Of a stretch of DNA of 64,000 nucleotides, positions 35,561-48,254 are shown piece by piece (position 1 is the stretch's first letter; the number at the start of each line of letters is the position of its first letter). Origin of the DNA: Rhodamnia argentea (lineage: Eukaryota; Streptophyta; Magnoliopsida; Myrtales; Myrtaceae); the NCBI RefSeq assembly GCF_020921035.1, contig NC_063150.1, forward strand, positions 22,801,826 to 22,865,825, written 5' to 3'. A program made the translations under genes and the position numbers. The notes beneath the pieces were generated by a model, which did no database searches, was not told the origin of the DNA, and worked only from the letters and a program-made list of their open reading frames with translations.

Positions 35561-38500
35561 GAACCCATCACCACCAAGTCAAGCCATCATGAACGGCGAG
35601 AGATGAGGGGACGTGGCTCGATCGCACCGGTCGAGAGTCCCGGTCCGAGGTTTGGTGGTAAAATAATGAATCTCCGCAGTGCAATTTTGCAATGGAAAGC
35701 CTGGCCGACAACCAGGCGAAGGGGATTGATGAGTTTCTATGTCCCCCAGGGTTCGGTTCGGGGGCCCACCCGTGTCCTGTCCACATCATCACACTGATCA
35801 TACGTGTTCACTGCCTTGTCGGACCCACGAGATTGATTGTCATCAGCTCGCTGGCACAGAATTTGACGAGGGTTTCTTTCGGTGGGCCCCAGCCCCAGAG
35901 GGAAACGTTTTTTATTTTTATTTTTATTTTTTTTTTATATTTCCCCCCCTGAAATTGGAAATGATCCCTGTTACGAAAATGAAAAGGTTGTTACTAAGTT
36001 AAAACGACGTGGACGGTAATCGTATTATGTGCACGACCAAATGCAACGGGTGCCCGTGCTTGTCATGCTTCGGATTTGCGGTGAAATTCACAACTTAGGC
36101 ATTACATGTTGTGATTCACCGGTGTGTTCGATTATCTCGTAGCAAACCAAAGTAGATTATGCGTCTTTGTTAAAAGGTCAAATTTAAAAGCTTAAATCGT
36201 TAAGTGAAGATATCGATGTGAGATATTTTAACACCCGCTCTCACCTGCGAATCGGATGAGGAGTTACACTTGAAATTTTTACTAATGGGATGGACATGCA
36301 GGCGAAAGAAACGACACCCGATTCTAATATCATTTTTTAAAGTCTCATCTAATCACATAGAGGATTACCTTGATATTGTGAGTATTAACTCATTATAACA
36401 TGTTGGTCATGCAAAACAATGGATAAAAATCTCTTTTATTTTCTTTTTTGCACATATATGACACTTTTTTTTTTTTTTGAGGTGTTGTTGGAACCAGTTA
36501 TAATGTAAGGCCGGATGTGTGTTCCAATAATGCTCCACTACGTCTCTCTATCGTCCTTTCGTTCGTATGATACATACTCATTCTTTGCTTGTTTTCGACA
36601 ACTTTAAAGGATCAAATTGCATAATTGAACAACCTTACACATATCAAAAACCAATATAAATTAATTTAATTTACAAAATTACAAATAGAAAATCATAAAT
36701 CTTATTGTTCGGTAGCCAATTCAACCATTTTGCCAATGCAGTTCTTCCGATCAATTTCGACCGAAAATCGCCGACGTTGATGCCAGTCATTCCTCTAAAT
36801 AGTCCACGTCGGCGCACGGCAGTACCACATAAGACAATCGACGTTGATCGAACCGCCATGTCAGCAATTTTTCGGCCAATTACGTCCGCAATTTTCGATC
36901 AAAATTATTTGGAAGAACTATATTAACAAATCGTCAAAAGATTCAAGGCTAAACTGGTAATATCGAAAGGTTCAAGACTAACTTGGCTGCCGTATAATAA
37001 GATTTATAACTACTTATTTTTTTGGGGGAGGGCGGGTGATTTTCCCCCGAATACGACTCGGGGACTGAAATTCTAGTACTAATGAATTCCCAAAATCACT
37101 TGGCGGATCAAACTTTGCACATTAACATCAGTATCCGGGACATGACTCGTGTGGGTCGGACTTTAATTAGAAACGCATGAGTCGGTCCAATATCTTTTAT
37201 AGGGGTGGACCCTCGAATGTCGTAGTGGTCCGAACAATGATAACAGTCGTTCGGATCAGTGAATTACAAATTAGAGAAATACCCACGGATTTTAATGCCG
37301 GAAATCAAGATATATATGTTTTTTTGTCCACAAGTCCTTTTTCTGATTTTTCCTTGTGCCTCTTCGATTTCTCCTTGCGTGAACATGTCTTGGGTTTCAT
37401 GGGGACCACTCGCAATCCCCTTATTAAACTCTGTGTTCCCTTGTATTTTTTTTCAATCTTGTGCATGGTGCGTGGGGCCAAACCCTAGCTACCGGCTGAG
37501 AATGATGTCGTGTGTATAGGGCCAGTCTTTGTATTTTTCTTTCCCGAGGTGGATATGTGTTCTTCACAAATTTTGGAAATTATCTGTTTAAGTTGATTAA
37601 TTAGGAGAGCTCCGACCCCTTAATTATCGCCCGTCAAATCTTACAGCTATTCCGTTGTTGCCTTGTCTAGTCTTTGAAACTACCACTTTGCGTTCTATGA
37701 CAAAACTACGTCGACGGACAAACCCTAACTCTATCCGATCAACATTGAAGCTAGAAATCACTTCGATGTCGCGGACGACGGCCTCGGTGAGTTCATTCAG
37801 AAATGGAGAGAGAGAGAGATCAACGATAAAAGGGTGGCCCGACCGAGGTTGCAGCGGTTACAACTTACTAAAGAATTAGCTCGTTTCGGATGCAAATTGG
37901 TGTCTATGTCTACATGGAAAACTTACGTGCATAACTCGTCATTCTAAATAGTGGCAAAGGAGGCAGAGCGGAAATTGAAGTGACGAGCGAAATGTGAAAA
38001 GGGTTCTTGGTACTTTCTCCATTTAACACGTTCAAGGGAGACAAGTCAGAAGTAGGGTTCAATCACGATCATTTGGGGCTGATTTTAGTTTTTTTTTTTT
38101 TTACCTAACTCTGATGCGTGGATGTGCTTTCACCACGCGTACAATTGGATGAATCGATGGGAATAATTAGCCGATAAAAGATAGCGACAAACAATTTGTG
38201 CTAAAATTTTCGTGAATAATAAAAATATTTTTTATTAATTTATTTTTAATTTATAATATAAGTGATCATTTTAAAAAAATATTTTTAAAATTAATATTTC
38301 ATCCGTAACAAATGTATTCGAAATTTCTTTAAAAGAAAAGAACTAGTGTGACTGTTTCATTTCTAAAAAAAAAAAAAAATCATTTCGAAATGAGCAGATA
38401 ATTCGTCGCGGATCCTTGCACCTGCACGTGTGTTCTAGCTAACTCGACTTTTTTTTGTCCTTTTGATTGAATTAGGTAGGCCGAAGAATATACATGTGTG

Positions 38501-41228
38501 GATGTAATCATTCCATTAAGCCCATAGTGATAATACCGTGTGGACTACAGTAGTTTATGAATGCAATTAAGTCCTAAATTTTATTAAAAAATGTAATTAA
38601 GTCTTAAAATTTTCAAAAAATGTAATTAAGTACTAAAATTTATCGAATCGGTGAAATCAAAATCTTTCCATTGATTGCATGTTTTGAAATTGCGCTTTCG
38701 TGACAAATAGTAGTACTTTCGATGTACTGCTGTCAAATATCTTTGACTAGTCTTCCAATACCCGACTCTTTGATCCTTGCAAGGCTCAGTAGTCAAGTCA
38801 AAGCGCCAGATTTGCCGACTTGAACGTTCCCAGCAACATGTGCATGTGCATCATCAAACCCTAAAGTCACGTCGCTATTCAAGCATGCAGAGTTCCAGTG
38901 CATCAAATAGCTTCGAAACAGATTGCACATTCACAGACCTAATCGGAGACATTCAGATCAGATGCATCGCTACCTTCTTGAGCTGTTTCTGTGGCCCGAG
39001 CCGATGCCGAACCCCGATGATATTAAACTCACCGATCGCGCCCCCACAAGATGAAGCACATGACCTCGAAGAAAAATCGACCCGAGAAATCGCGTGCGCC
39101 ACACAGGCTTAAGTGGGAGATCGCGTGCATAATTGCTGGTTTTGATTTCGTGTCATCGATGTTGCTTTCACGACATTCATTGGGTGCTTGCTCATCCTTT
39201 CATACAGCTAGCTAGCGAAAACATCCGCACCAAGAAGTGGTTGCACGCCTTAAAGTTCGACTTAGCCATTTACATGAGCTTCTCTGGCCACAGCAAGGGC
39301 AGGTGTGGGCCTCGATGCCGTCATTGTGTTCCACGAGAAACCAATAACAAAAATTAAAAAATAGTCCAAGTCAGCACCGATTGCGCCACTAAGGACGGTC
39401 AGCGTTGATTGAACCTTCAATAAAGGATTTCTAGTCAAAATTAGTCGGAAGGACTACATTGACCACTTATTAAAAATTTAGGACTCAATTGGCAAATGGT
39501 CGGAAGGTTTATAGCTATATTGACACAATTAAAATGTTTTAAAACAGCATTGACCGCCGTAGAACAGGAGTTATGCAGGCAAGTTAACTACAAATGCACA
39601 TTTACCCCGATATAACACCGATACTCGCTCCGATAATTATCGTGTTATTCTTTACACTGGCGATCGATCCACCTAATAATACTTCTTTTAGGAATAAAAG
39701 AACCCTGTGAAAGAAAATCAATTCAAAGGACAGGTAATCAATGGCCCAACTTTCCGATGCACACGGGCGTCTGGATGAGATGGAGCCCAAGAACCATCAA
39801 TGGAACCGTGGGGGGTCGTTGCTGGGAATGGTGCTGGGATGGAGACGGCTCAGACCAGCGGGACAGGGGAGTGAACCCCGTATGGACAACCTTTGCTTTT
39901 GTCTTTGATTCTCCGCCATGGGAATTTGCCCACCGTTCATCGGCTATCCATCTTTTTCTTTCTCTTCTCCCTTGACTTGGTTTCTCCCCATTGCGGATTC
40001 AAGGAATACCTAATATTTAGCTAAAATCGATTTCTCGTTTTCATCAGGCTCGACACTCACATGCTTTCCAAGAGAAAAACTTCCATCTTTTTGTGAATCT
40101 AATGATGTTGTGTAAGCATATCTAGCGGATGCATCACTGTTGGCAGAAGTAATGATCGGGAAGAATGGAATCGGACTTTCGGACGTCAATTAACTGTCTT
40201 TAAGGAATTATTTGCCTCGCAATGTTGCTAATGGTTACTAGCGAAAATCCTCGAGGACACAACACAGTCTCAAACGAGACTACAGGATATCAATTCTGGT
40301 ACTTCTTCGAGAACTCTCAAAAGGGAACGATTGAAAGCAGTGGCTGTATTTTTTAGAGAAAGGAAAGTCGAGAGCAAAAAAGGAAAAAAAATAGTATTGG
40401 AAGGGAAACGATGAATTTATAACAGTACTTTTTGAATGGATACAATACAACCTTTCCTCGGAAAACGTTGCATGTGCAATAGCACTGTTTCAAAAGATAA
40501 TGCACTTCTTATTTGCGTTACAAATAAACTATCAACAGATATTTCAATTTAGGTCAAGGTATGTAACCGACAAAAGTTGGTTGCACCGAGCATCTAGTGA
40601 CCAGTTCATTACAAGAACCGCATTTTCTTGAGGTATATCAAGCCAAGAGACTAGATTTGGGCATAAGTACAAATAAGACTATGCTTAGGCCATGCCCTAC
40701 CGGCTCAAGTGTCTATAAATTAGAGAGGCATGTGATATGCCAAGGCCTATCCTATAATTTAGTTTGGGTTTCCATACCCTAAATTACGAATTAATTTTCT
40801 AATTCAGGACGTTAAGTTTGCATGTAGTTGACGTCCATAAATTACACCTTACCAATCACAAGTATGGTCGAAGGAAATTATCCCCGACAAGGGATGCCGG
40901 AAAATAGAATCCATAAGTCAAATAGAGAACATGCCCTTAAGAAGTCTTGTATTAGGTAATCGGGTTAACATATATTCAGTGAGTTGGTCATGTGACTTTT
41001 TATGAGCGAGTCTCGATAATAGAAGTTGCTTATGTTAGATTAAATTGAGATTGCCTTGCTTGTAACCCTAGTATAAATAGGGCTTCAAAGCTCTTTGTCA
41101 TTACATTGTGATCTTCTACCTTTTTATTATTTCGTAGTTTTAGCTATACACACACATAATGTAATATCTATCACAAGTTGCAAATGTGATTGAGAAGAAA
41201 GTTTTTTAAGCTCTTACGCTTCTATTTA
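35561..41228. other. Gene-poor intergenic block between the Aux/IAA pair (distal part)
   Basis: No gene recognised. Degraded fold-back fragments are visible at about 36710-36990 and 39360-39560 ('gacgttgatgccagtc', 'cggaaggactacattgacc'), related to the elements at 45.2 and 48.3 kb. Tandem-unit sequence at about 38570-38645 resembles 22230-22460. Open frames such as 37177-37488, 38777-39112 and 39757-39975 show no domain. Confidence 0.4.
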
Positions 41229-41653
41229 GGAGAACTTACACAAATGGTCCATAAATTTTGGCTCAATATGCAATATGATTCCCGAACTTTTAATTTGATC
41301 AATATAGTGCCCGAACTTTAGCCACTATGCAAGGTGGTCCCTAAACTTTCAATTTGTTCAATGTAGCCCCCAAACTTTTGAAACATATTAAATTTAGTCC
41401 CCGATCTATAAGAAAATATTCAATAGTGTCCCTGAAGTTGAATTAATGGAAGGACTACATTGAACATCTTCCTATGGTTCAAGAACTAAGTTGAACATGT
41501 CTTAAAAGTTCATGGACCATATTGATCATGAAAATTCAGGAGCTGCGTTACATATTGAGCTAAAATTCAAAGATCAAATTGATCAAATTAAAAATTCAAA
41601 GATTGCATTGCACATTTGGTCAAAGTTTAAGGACCATTTGTGTCATTATCCCT
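41229..41653. repeat. Fold-back element with arms of tandem ~40-bp units (copy 2)
   Basis: Same family and architecture as 15826-16262. The left arm has units of 'tggtccctaaactttcaatttgttcaatgta'; the right arm carries inverted units ('ttcaaagatcaaattgatc', 'catttggtcaaagtttaaggacc'). It starts and ends with matching 'acacaaatggtcc' / 'ggaccatttgtgt' words, a clean terminal inverted repeat. The frame at 41512-41706 is an artefact of the repeat. Confidence 0.75.
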
Positions 41654-42443
41654 TTCACTTATTTATAGAAGATGAAAATGTAGCTCACATGGAGGTATCT
41701 TATTAGTAGTCCTTGATATCTACAAATTCTCAAGAAGCAGTGAGTTATAAGTTTCTAATAATCCATATTCTTGACGAAATGCAATAATTAGATTCCTTAT
41801 TATCGAGGTAATTCATAATTCTCAACAATTTCTTCAATTACACCTCATAAATTAATCATTAGCACAATGAAAAATGTGCTCATACTATTAGGGATTGGAG
41901 GGTAAGTTTTGAAATTGCACCAAACCTAACCAAAAGCACTCCAGCTAATTTAACCCCACCTGCCCAAATAATAATGGTATTCACAATAATCAATTTCCAA
42001 TTAACACCACTTATATTAAACTTGAAGGAAAGTCCTTTTTTTTGTTTTTTACCAAATATCAAATGAATCATAAGTGCCCCACCCGCTCATGCACCACCCG
42101 GGTACCGAACACCCATGTGGACCCGATTCACATGGGTGATCATCTTTGATTCCTTCTTCCCTCCTTTATGATTAGTTTCTTTTTTTTTTTTTTTTTTTTT
42201 TTTTGGTGATGGAAACAAGAGGGAAACAGGGAAATGAATGGACGGTCCTGATCTGACCTACCGCACGCGCCAAGGAAGGATCTGGGCCGTCGGATGGAGT
42301 CCGCAAAAGTAATCCATATGGGCGGCTGAAGATTGTCCCACCCTTGTCCCCTATATGACAGCACTTGCCCCGATGTTGCTCCCACTGCTACCGACACCCC
42401 CTCCCTTTCCTTTGTCCCTAATTCATGCATTCCATTCCATGGC

Positions 42444-42479
<36 letters not shown>

Positions 42480-42837
42480 AATAGAACACTTAGGAATTGT
42501 TAAGAAACAAAGAAAGATATTCATCTCTCTGTCTTTCTCTGCTCTCCCTCTCTGACCCCTTGTTTGTCATCTTCTCTCCTATAAAAGACACAAACTTGCC
42601 AACATCCACCTCCCCTCTCAACTCGACATCTTTCTGCCTTCAAAAAAAGACTCATCTTTTCTGGTGTTGCAAGAGACTTCAGCCAAGGGATTCCCAGAAA
42701 ACCAAAGAGGAAGACAAAAAGAATTCTGGGATTTGTTGTGTGAACTCAGAACTGTGAAGGCGATCCAATTTGGGGGAAGACATTTCGAGGAAAGCTTTGA
42801 TCTTGAAGGGGGTTGAGGTCGTAAGACAGAGCGTAAG
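41654..42837 (+). promoter_or_regulatory. Promoter and leader of the plus-strand Aux/IAA gene
   Basis: A TATA box, TATAAAA, is at 42580-42586, about 250 bp before the ATG, with a CT-rich stretch just upstream. A (GA)n tract is at 42445-42477 and a 25-bp T run at 42181-42205. Two TGTCCC words lie at about 42334 and 42345, the second within CCCTTGTCCCC (42341-42351). TGTCNN words are potential auxin response elements, though the canonical TGTCTC was not noticed close to the TATA box. Confidence 0.55.
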
Positions 42838-43676
42838 ATGGGAAGTGGTGGTGGTGGTTATGAGAAGGATCTGAACTTGGAGGCCACTGAGCTCAGATTG
42901 GGCTTGCCAGGCACAACTTCATCGACAGCAGCAACAGATCAAGAGCCCGAGGCGAGGCACGCGAGGAACAACAAGAGGTCTTTGGTCGACAGGTGCGAGG
43001 AGGAGGCCTCGAAGGATGCTTCTCGGGCTCTTCAAAAGGACCATGACTCTGCTCCTTCTTCGAAGTACGAGTTTTTCTCACCCTTTTGTCCGTGATTCAT
43101 GTTACTACCGCTTTTTGTTTTGAGTGTGAGCTAATTTTCTTGAGTCTTTATGCACGTGAATGTTTGCAGAGCACAAATAGTTGGGTGGCCACCAATCAGA
43201 TCTTACAGGAAGAACAGCCTCCAGGCGACGAAGACAGAGACTGAAACATCATTAACTGGGATTTATGTGAAGGTGAGCATGGATGGAGCACCATACCTCA
43301 GGAAGATTGACCTCAATGTCTACAAGGGTTACTCAGATCTCCTCAAGGCCTTGGAGAACATGTTCAAGTTTACCATTGGTAAATTCTTTTTGAACCCTTC
43401 CTCTATTTTCATTGGATGTGGGTCGCTTGTTATGTTGAGATCATTGATGCTACAGAATCATGAAATGTTAATGTTGCGTTCTTGTGATCTTGCGTTTCAG
43501 GGGACTATTCAGAGAGAGAAGGCTACAAAGGGTCAGAGTTTGCACCCACTTATGAGGACAAGGATGGTGACTGGATGCTTGTGGGAGATGTTCCATGGGA
43601 GATGTTCATGACATCTTGCAAGAGGCTGAGAATCATGAGAGGATCTGAGGCTAGAGGACTGGGATGTGCTGTATGA
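42838..43676 (+). CDS. Aux/IAA transcriptional repressor, IAA1-4-like
   Basis: Three exons, 42838-43064, 43170-43378 and 43501-43676, with consistent phases and GT-AG junctions, give 203 residues. Domain I is [14 protein letters not shown], with LRLGLP at 19-24. Degron VGWPPIR is at 80-86. PB1 has [17 protein letters not shown] with K110 and the acidic [16 protein letters not shown]. The C-terminus is [11 protein letters not shown], typical of the short IAA1/2/3/4 clade. The role is the same as for the other Aux/IAA here: auxin-degradable nuclear repressor of ARFs. It is oriented head-to-head with that gene, with about 21 kb between start codons. Unlike the first gene, the last exon is not split. 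Nothing is missing or broken. Confidence 0.96.
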
Positions 43677-45149
43677 GGTTAAGCCCATAAAAGCCAGAGC
43701 TAGAGATTTTCAGCTTGGGTTGTTCATGCAGGGTTTTGTGATCTTTAGACATTGGTGATCTCCCTGTGGGTGGAAACTTGGAGTGATGGGTCTTCAAGAG
43801 ATATAAGATTTAACCAAGAAAAGAGAAAGAGAGAGAGAGAAGCATAGTGAGTTAGCTGTTCATTTCTGTGAAATTTGAAGCAGTATTGTATGGTGGCTTG
43901 AGCATATGTTATGCCAAATATACCATTTTCTAGCTATCCATGTCGGAGATGAGAAAAAAAAAAGTGCATACAGAGATATTTTTTGCTTGATTTGTCTGTA
44001 TAGAGAGGAAGTTCTCAGATTTTGTGAGTTCATGTACTTTTCAGTACGGTTCAGAGTAGAAGCATAAATTTTGTTTTGGCGTTTCTCATTTTCCAATTTC
44101 AACATGAGATATAGGTGATCTGATTCAATCCATGTCAATTTCCATCGTCTCTATTCTTACACATTGAACTCAAAGCTTCAGCAGCTCCAGATCTAACAGT
44201 GATGGGCCTAGATCTGCAGCAGGATTGTGAAAATTTGACCCTTTGGCTTAAAGCTTTCTAATTTACCTGGATCTGAGTTTCAAGAGGGGCTTGAGCAGAT
44301 CTGCCATGAAACGGATTCATAAGAATCATCTCCCTATGTTATTAGCTTTGCCTTCATCCGAACGAGTTTGCAGATTCTTCTTGCATCTTTACTGTCAATT
44401 CCATTTCAAACTCTTCCCCATTAACAGCTGATCTTGATATCAGCAAAAAGTCTGTCTCATTGACAATTTCTTGGTCAAAGATTGCGAATCCATCTGAATG
44501 CCTTGTGTTTGCACTTTTACTTTTAGCCAAGAAATGGCACTTTTCGAAGGGATCAAGCGGGGCTGAAACATGATGAACCCTAACCGACGCCATGAATGGA
44601 TGAATTGACACGCCACGTATCCACGGGAGTTTCCATCTGAATTGTAATTTTGCTTGGACCACACCTTCAGTTGATCAAAAGGGAGGACAGCTGGGATGAA
44701 GCAACAGTTGAGATGACCTCATTTGAACATTGACCGCCACTTTTCTTCGTCTGTTTTTCATTCTCCTGGGAAAAAGGAAAAGTGCAAATTTTGTTAAGGG
44801 GGCAGACCACCACTTTAAAGCATGATTGCACAAAAATCTTTAGGTAAATTCTTCAAGCAAGACAAACTTCTTATACGAGGTTATTGCTAGGATGAAATGA
44901 AAATATTTCGACGAGTCACTCGTTAAGTAATCAAAGTGAAGTAATTGAAAATTAAGTAATCTCTTACTAAATAAAATTGCATAATCTCTTTTTTTTTTCT
45001 CTTCAAACGAGACAAACTTCTGATATGAGGTTATTTCCAGGATGAAGATGAAAATATTTCGACGAAAGAGCGCATCTGAAGCATTTGTTAAGTAATAAAA
45101 TTGAAGTTTTTGATATACTAACTTTCTTTCTTCTTTTCACAATATGTGC
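43677..45149. other. 3' flank of the plus-strand Aux/IAA gene
   Basis: The 3' UTR probably extends to about 44050. A short block, 'gacaaacttcttatacgaggttatt', at about 44860 recurs at about 45010, a ~150-bp spaced local duplication. No gene is seen. Confidence 0.4.
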
Positions 45150-45915
45150 AAGGGAAAATTGTCAAACAAGTCCTAAACTTTTGCACTTTTACAAAAAAAA
45201 ATTTGTCTATCCTATGTCTGATTATCTTGAATCGAACCTCGCACCTATGATACTAGCGTCTCCATCCCCCAATCCCTTTATCAATAAGGCCGCATGCCTC
45301 TTGACCACTTTTGCCAATTTAACGTTAAACATTTTTACCTTTTGCCAATTCGGTTCCATTGGCCGAAAATCACTCAAGTGAATGCTAACCATCCTACGTG
45401 GCACCGTCGACGCCGACTTTGATAATTTTTAATAATATTTTAATAAGTTTTCAAATATTATTATTTTTAAATTTTTTCCTTTTCTTTGTTTTCCCTCCAT
45501 CGGCCTCAACCTCCACCGGCCTCGGGTGAGGGATGCCCTCGCCTGGGCTGGCAAAGACCTCTCCCACCAACCCTTGGCAAGGGTCACCCTCACCGGCCGT
45601 CGCTCACCCGGGCGAGGGCAACGCTCGCCAAATCTAGCAAGGGCCGGCCCACCCGAGGCTAGCGAAGAGGGAAAAAAGCAAAGGAAAAAGAGAAAAAAGG
45701 AATAAATAAAAAAATAATTATAGTAATTGAAAAAAATATCATATCACAATATTATTAAAAATTATTCACATTAGTACAGCCAGTGCCATATAGGACAGCC
45801 GACATTCACGTCGGCGATTTCCGGCGAATGGGACCGAATCAACAAAAGATGAAAATATTTAGGATTGAATTGGCAAAAGTGTAAAAGGTTTATGACTTGT
45901 TTTTGGCAATTTTTT
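45150..45915. mobile_element. Fold-back element with a GC-rich core, interrupted by a SINE-like insert
   Basis: The left arm (AAACAAGTCCTAAAC, TTGCCAATTCGGTTCCATT, CCTACGTGGCACCGTCGACG) is answered by an inverted right arm ending near 45915 (AAACAAGTCATAAACC, GATTCGGTCCCATTCGCCGG when read on the minus strand). The core at about 45500-45665 is GC-rich, built of 'ggcgaggg' and 'ccctcgcc' words. The left arm is split at 45193-45305 by a separate insertion. No coding capacity is evident. Confidence 0.7.
45193..45305 (-). mobile_element. tRNA-derived SINE-like insertion
   Basis: On the minus strand an A-box-like TGGTCAAGAGG begins at about 45308, overlapping the insertion edge. A B-box, GGTTCGATTCA, lies downstream at about 45230-45240. 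The sequence ends in a poly-T run as in Au/TS-type plant SINEs. It is bounded by a 9-bp near-perfect duplication, CACTTTTAC (45184-45192) and CACTTTTGC (45306-45314). The intact right arm of the host fold-back element carries the uninterrupted version. The ~113-bp length suggests a short or 5'-truncated copy. Confidence 0.65.
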
Positions 45916-46603
45916 CAACGTGGAATAAGGGTTTTTGAAAATTAAGTTATTTCTTAACAAGTAAAATTGCGTAACCTGTTTTCTATACTTGATTCCATTC
46001 AAATGGAAAGCACATGCACTCGATGCTACTTGTCTGGTGAATGCGCATCCGAGGGAGGCAATGTCTCCAAACCTTTTTCTCACAATACCTTTCGGCATGC
46101 CATTCTTGATTTGGCTGCCTCCTCATAACAAAATCATTTGTTCCAAGATTTAGATGTCCTCGGTATCTTTCTCCACCATGCATCAACCCCATACAATGCC
46201 GCCTAAAAATCATTACCAAATTAATTAAACAATAAATAAACATGGTTAAGAGACAAAATATTTATCGAGCAGACCAAAGATTTTTAGGGTTTCGCGTACC
46301 CTGTTTCATGCATGACTGATAATCATTTTTTTCCTTCCATGGAATTTGATCAGTTGGGTGTGTCCCAAAACATAAAAGAGGGAGTGGAAAACGGATATAA
46401 TATAAGGCGGAAGTTCATGTAACATGTACTGGAAAGAGACCTCGCCAAAGCATAAAGTAAGATTTAAAAAATTTCTTGGCGTTCCCTGAAAGATTATGGT
46501 TTTAAATATGTACGTTCACATTGTGATCGTTGCTTTTGAGAGAAAGGTTCATTGAGTTGGAGTTCCATCCGGGGACCGGGCCTATGTCTCCATTAGGTGA
46601 CAC
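45916..46603. other. Intergenic, nothing recognised
   Basis: AT-rich. Minus-strand frames at 45859-46243 carry no domain. No repeat structure was identified. Confidence 0.35.
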
Positions 46604-48235
46604 AATGACGCATGAACTCTGTCTACAGCGCCATCTGCCTAAGGATACTTATAAAAATATAAGCATAGACCGTACATCAAATTTGATTTAAGCTAGACCT
46701 GCTAAACAGGTGGGTTGGATCGAGCTTGTGTGGGCTCGAAAATGGTCCGATCCAAATAAATCTATTTAACTCGTTTTGACCCATTTTCTATGATGCAAAC
46801 TTTAATGACTCATATCCGACCCGACCCGACCCGACCCAACCCCTACCCATATTGCTAAAACACTTTCATATTTAATCAAATCTAGGAAAATTTGTACCCA
46901 AACCGAGGTGAGAGTACATAGTGAGTGAGCCCGAGATTGTGTAAAAGTGAGAGAAAATAAAAAGATGGCTATATAGGTGGATTGGGTTTAAGTATGTTGT
47001 AAAACCGTCTACGACCTATTTAATACACATATTATGTTTAAACCCATTGATGGCCCATTTATTGAATATAAATAATCCATATAAAAACCCAGCCCTTCAT
47101 ATACAGATTAAAAAATAGATCTATGACCCATTTTGACAAGTCTAATTTATGCGAACCTTATTTTAGGTACGAATGACATGTACTTGTTTCGATTTGGAAG
47201 AGTCGATTTTACCCCTTAGAGATCACTACACCTTACAACTATCGAAATTGTGTGTGCATCGCATCTGTATCCGGGCCATGTACGATGCATGCGTCGGTTT
47301 CGTTCTTCCATTTAGGGGAGGTATCTAGCAAGATCCGACAGGTTCCGAATCTTTCCCCTAGAGAAGTCAGATCAATGTTGGCCTTTCATCGATGGACCGT
47401 CTAGGGTTTTGGCAGCAGATCATGTGACTTAATCCGAACATGTCTAGGAATCAATCAATCAGCGTCAATTAATCATTAATCTTGGTCGAGTCCACTCTTG
47501 GTCTTTTAGGATCCTTTAAAGGAGGGGAAACAAGAGTCAGGTAGGCAGAAGCATAAGTCGGATCATGTTAAGTCCATAGTCGGTGAGCATGATTATTGCC
47601 ATAAGCTTCGTTCGACAGATCAAACCATGTTCCTAAATAATGCGATTGGCGACAGCAACAGAAGTTTTTCTTGTCCTAGATTGAACTACGGTCTGGCTGA
47701 ACCGGTGGATCTAACAAGAGTAGAAAAAAGAACAGAACTAAAAATTGGGACGACTTTCCTAGCATATCGTCTTGAATTCAGGAAAGAAAAAAGAAGGCGT
47801 ATCTTGTATTTGGAACTACGATCATTGAGATGTTCTTTTAACCCTATCATGCTTCGTGACATTGTATCAGAACTGCGTTTCAATGCTTGGTTGCCCCGTT
47901 AGAATATTCAGTTCGTATTTGGATTCTTGTTCTTCTTATTCCATTCGTTTTCAACTCCACGGTACGTTGTTCTGACAATTTTGACTTGGCTTTTTACATG
48001 TGAGAAGACGTGTTAATGTGTCTCACGTCGCTTGAATATGAGATATATTGCCCGCGATATATTTGCATACGTGTCGTCTCTATTTACCGAATTGAGAAAG
48101 ATTTTTAGGTTGAACTTTCTAATCGATGCTATAAAAACCGAAGGAAGAGGCGCAAGTCATATACATGTGAGAAACTTACAAAGCTGTTTGAGATTTATCA
48201 TCTCATTACCTTACACATATACCGAGCACAAAGCC
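46604..48235. repeat. Locally triplicated segment, copy A
   Basis: Matches copy B at 48841-50245 with an offset of about 2.23 kb (AATGACGCATGAACTC, AAACAAGAGTC, CCTAAATAATG and many other blocks), and copy C at its 3' end. It contains a GACCC pentanucleotide run at about 46818-46843. An open frame at 47627-47902 is only partly conserved in copy B, so it is probably not a gene. Confidence 0.85.
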
Positions 48236-48254
48236 CAGAATTTTGATAGCCGGT

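Noticed and set aside
47627..47902. 91-codon frame in the triplicated segment, and its relative at 49711-49989
   Set aside because: The two copies diverge in frame and lack a recognisable domain, so coding is not supported.
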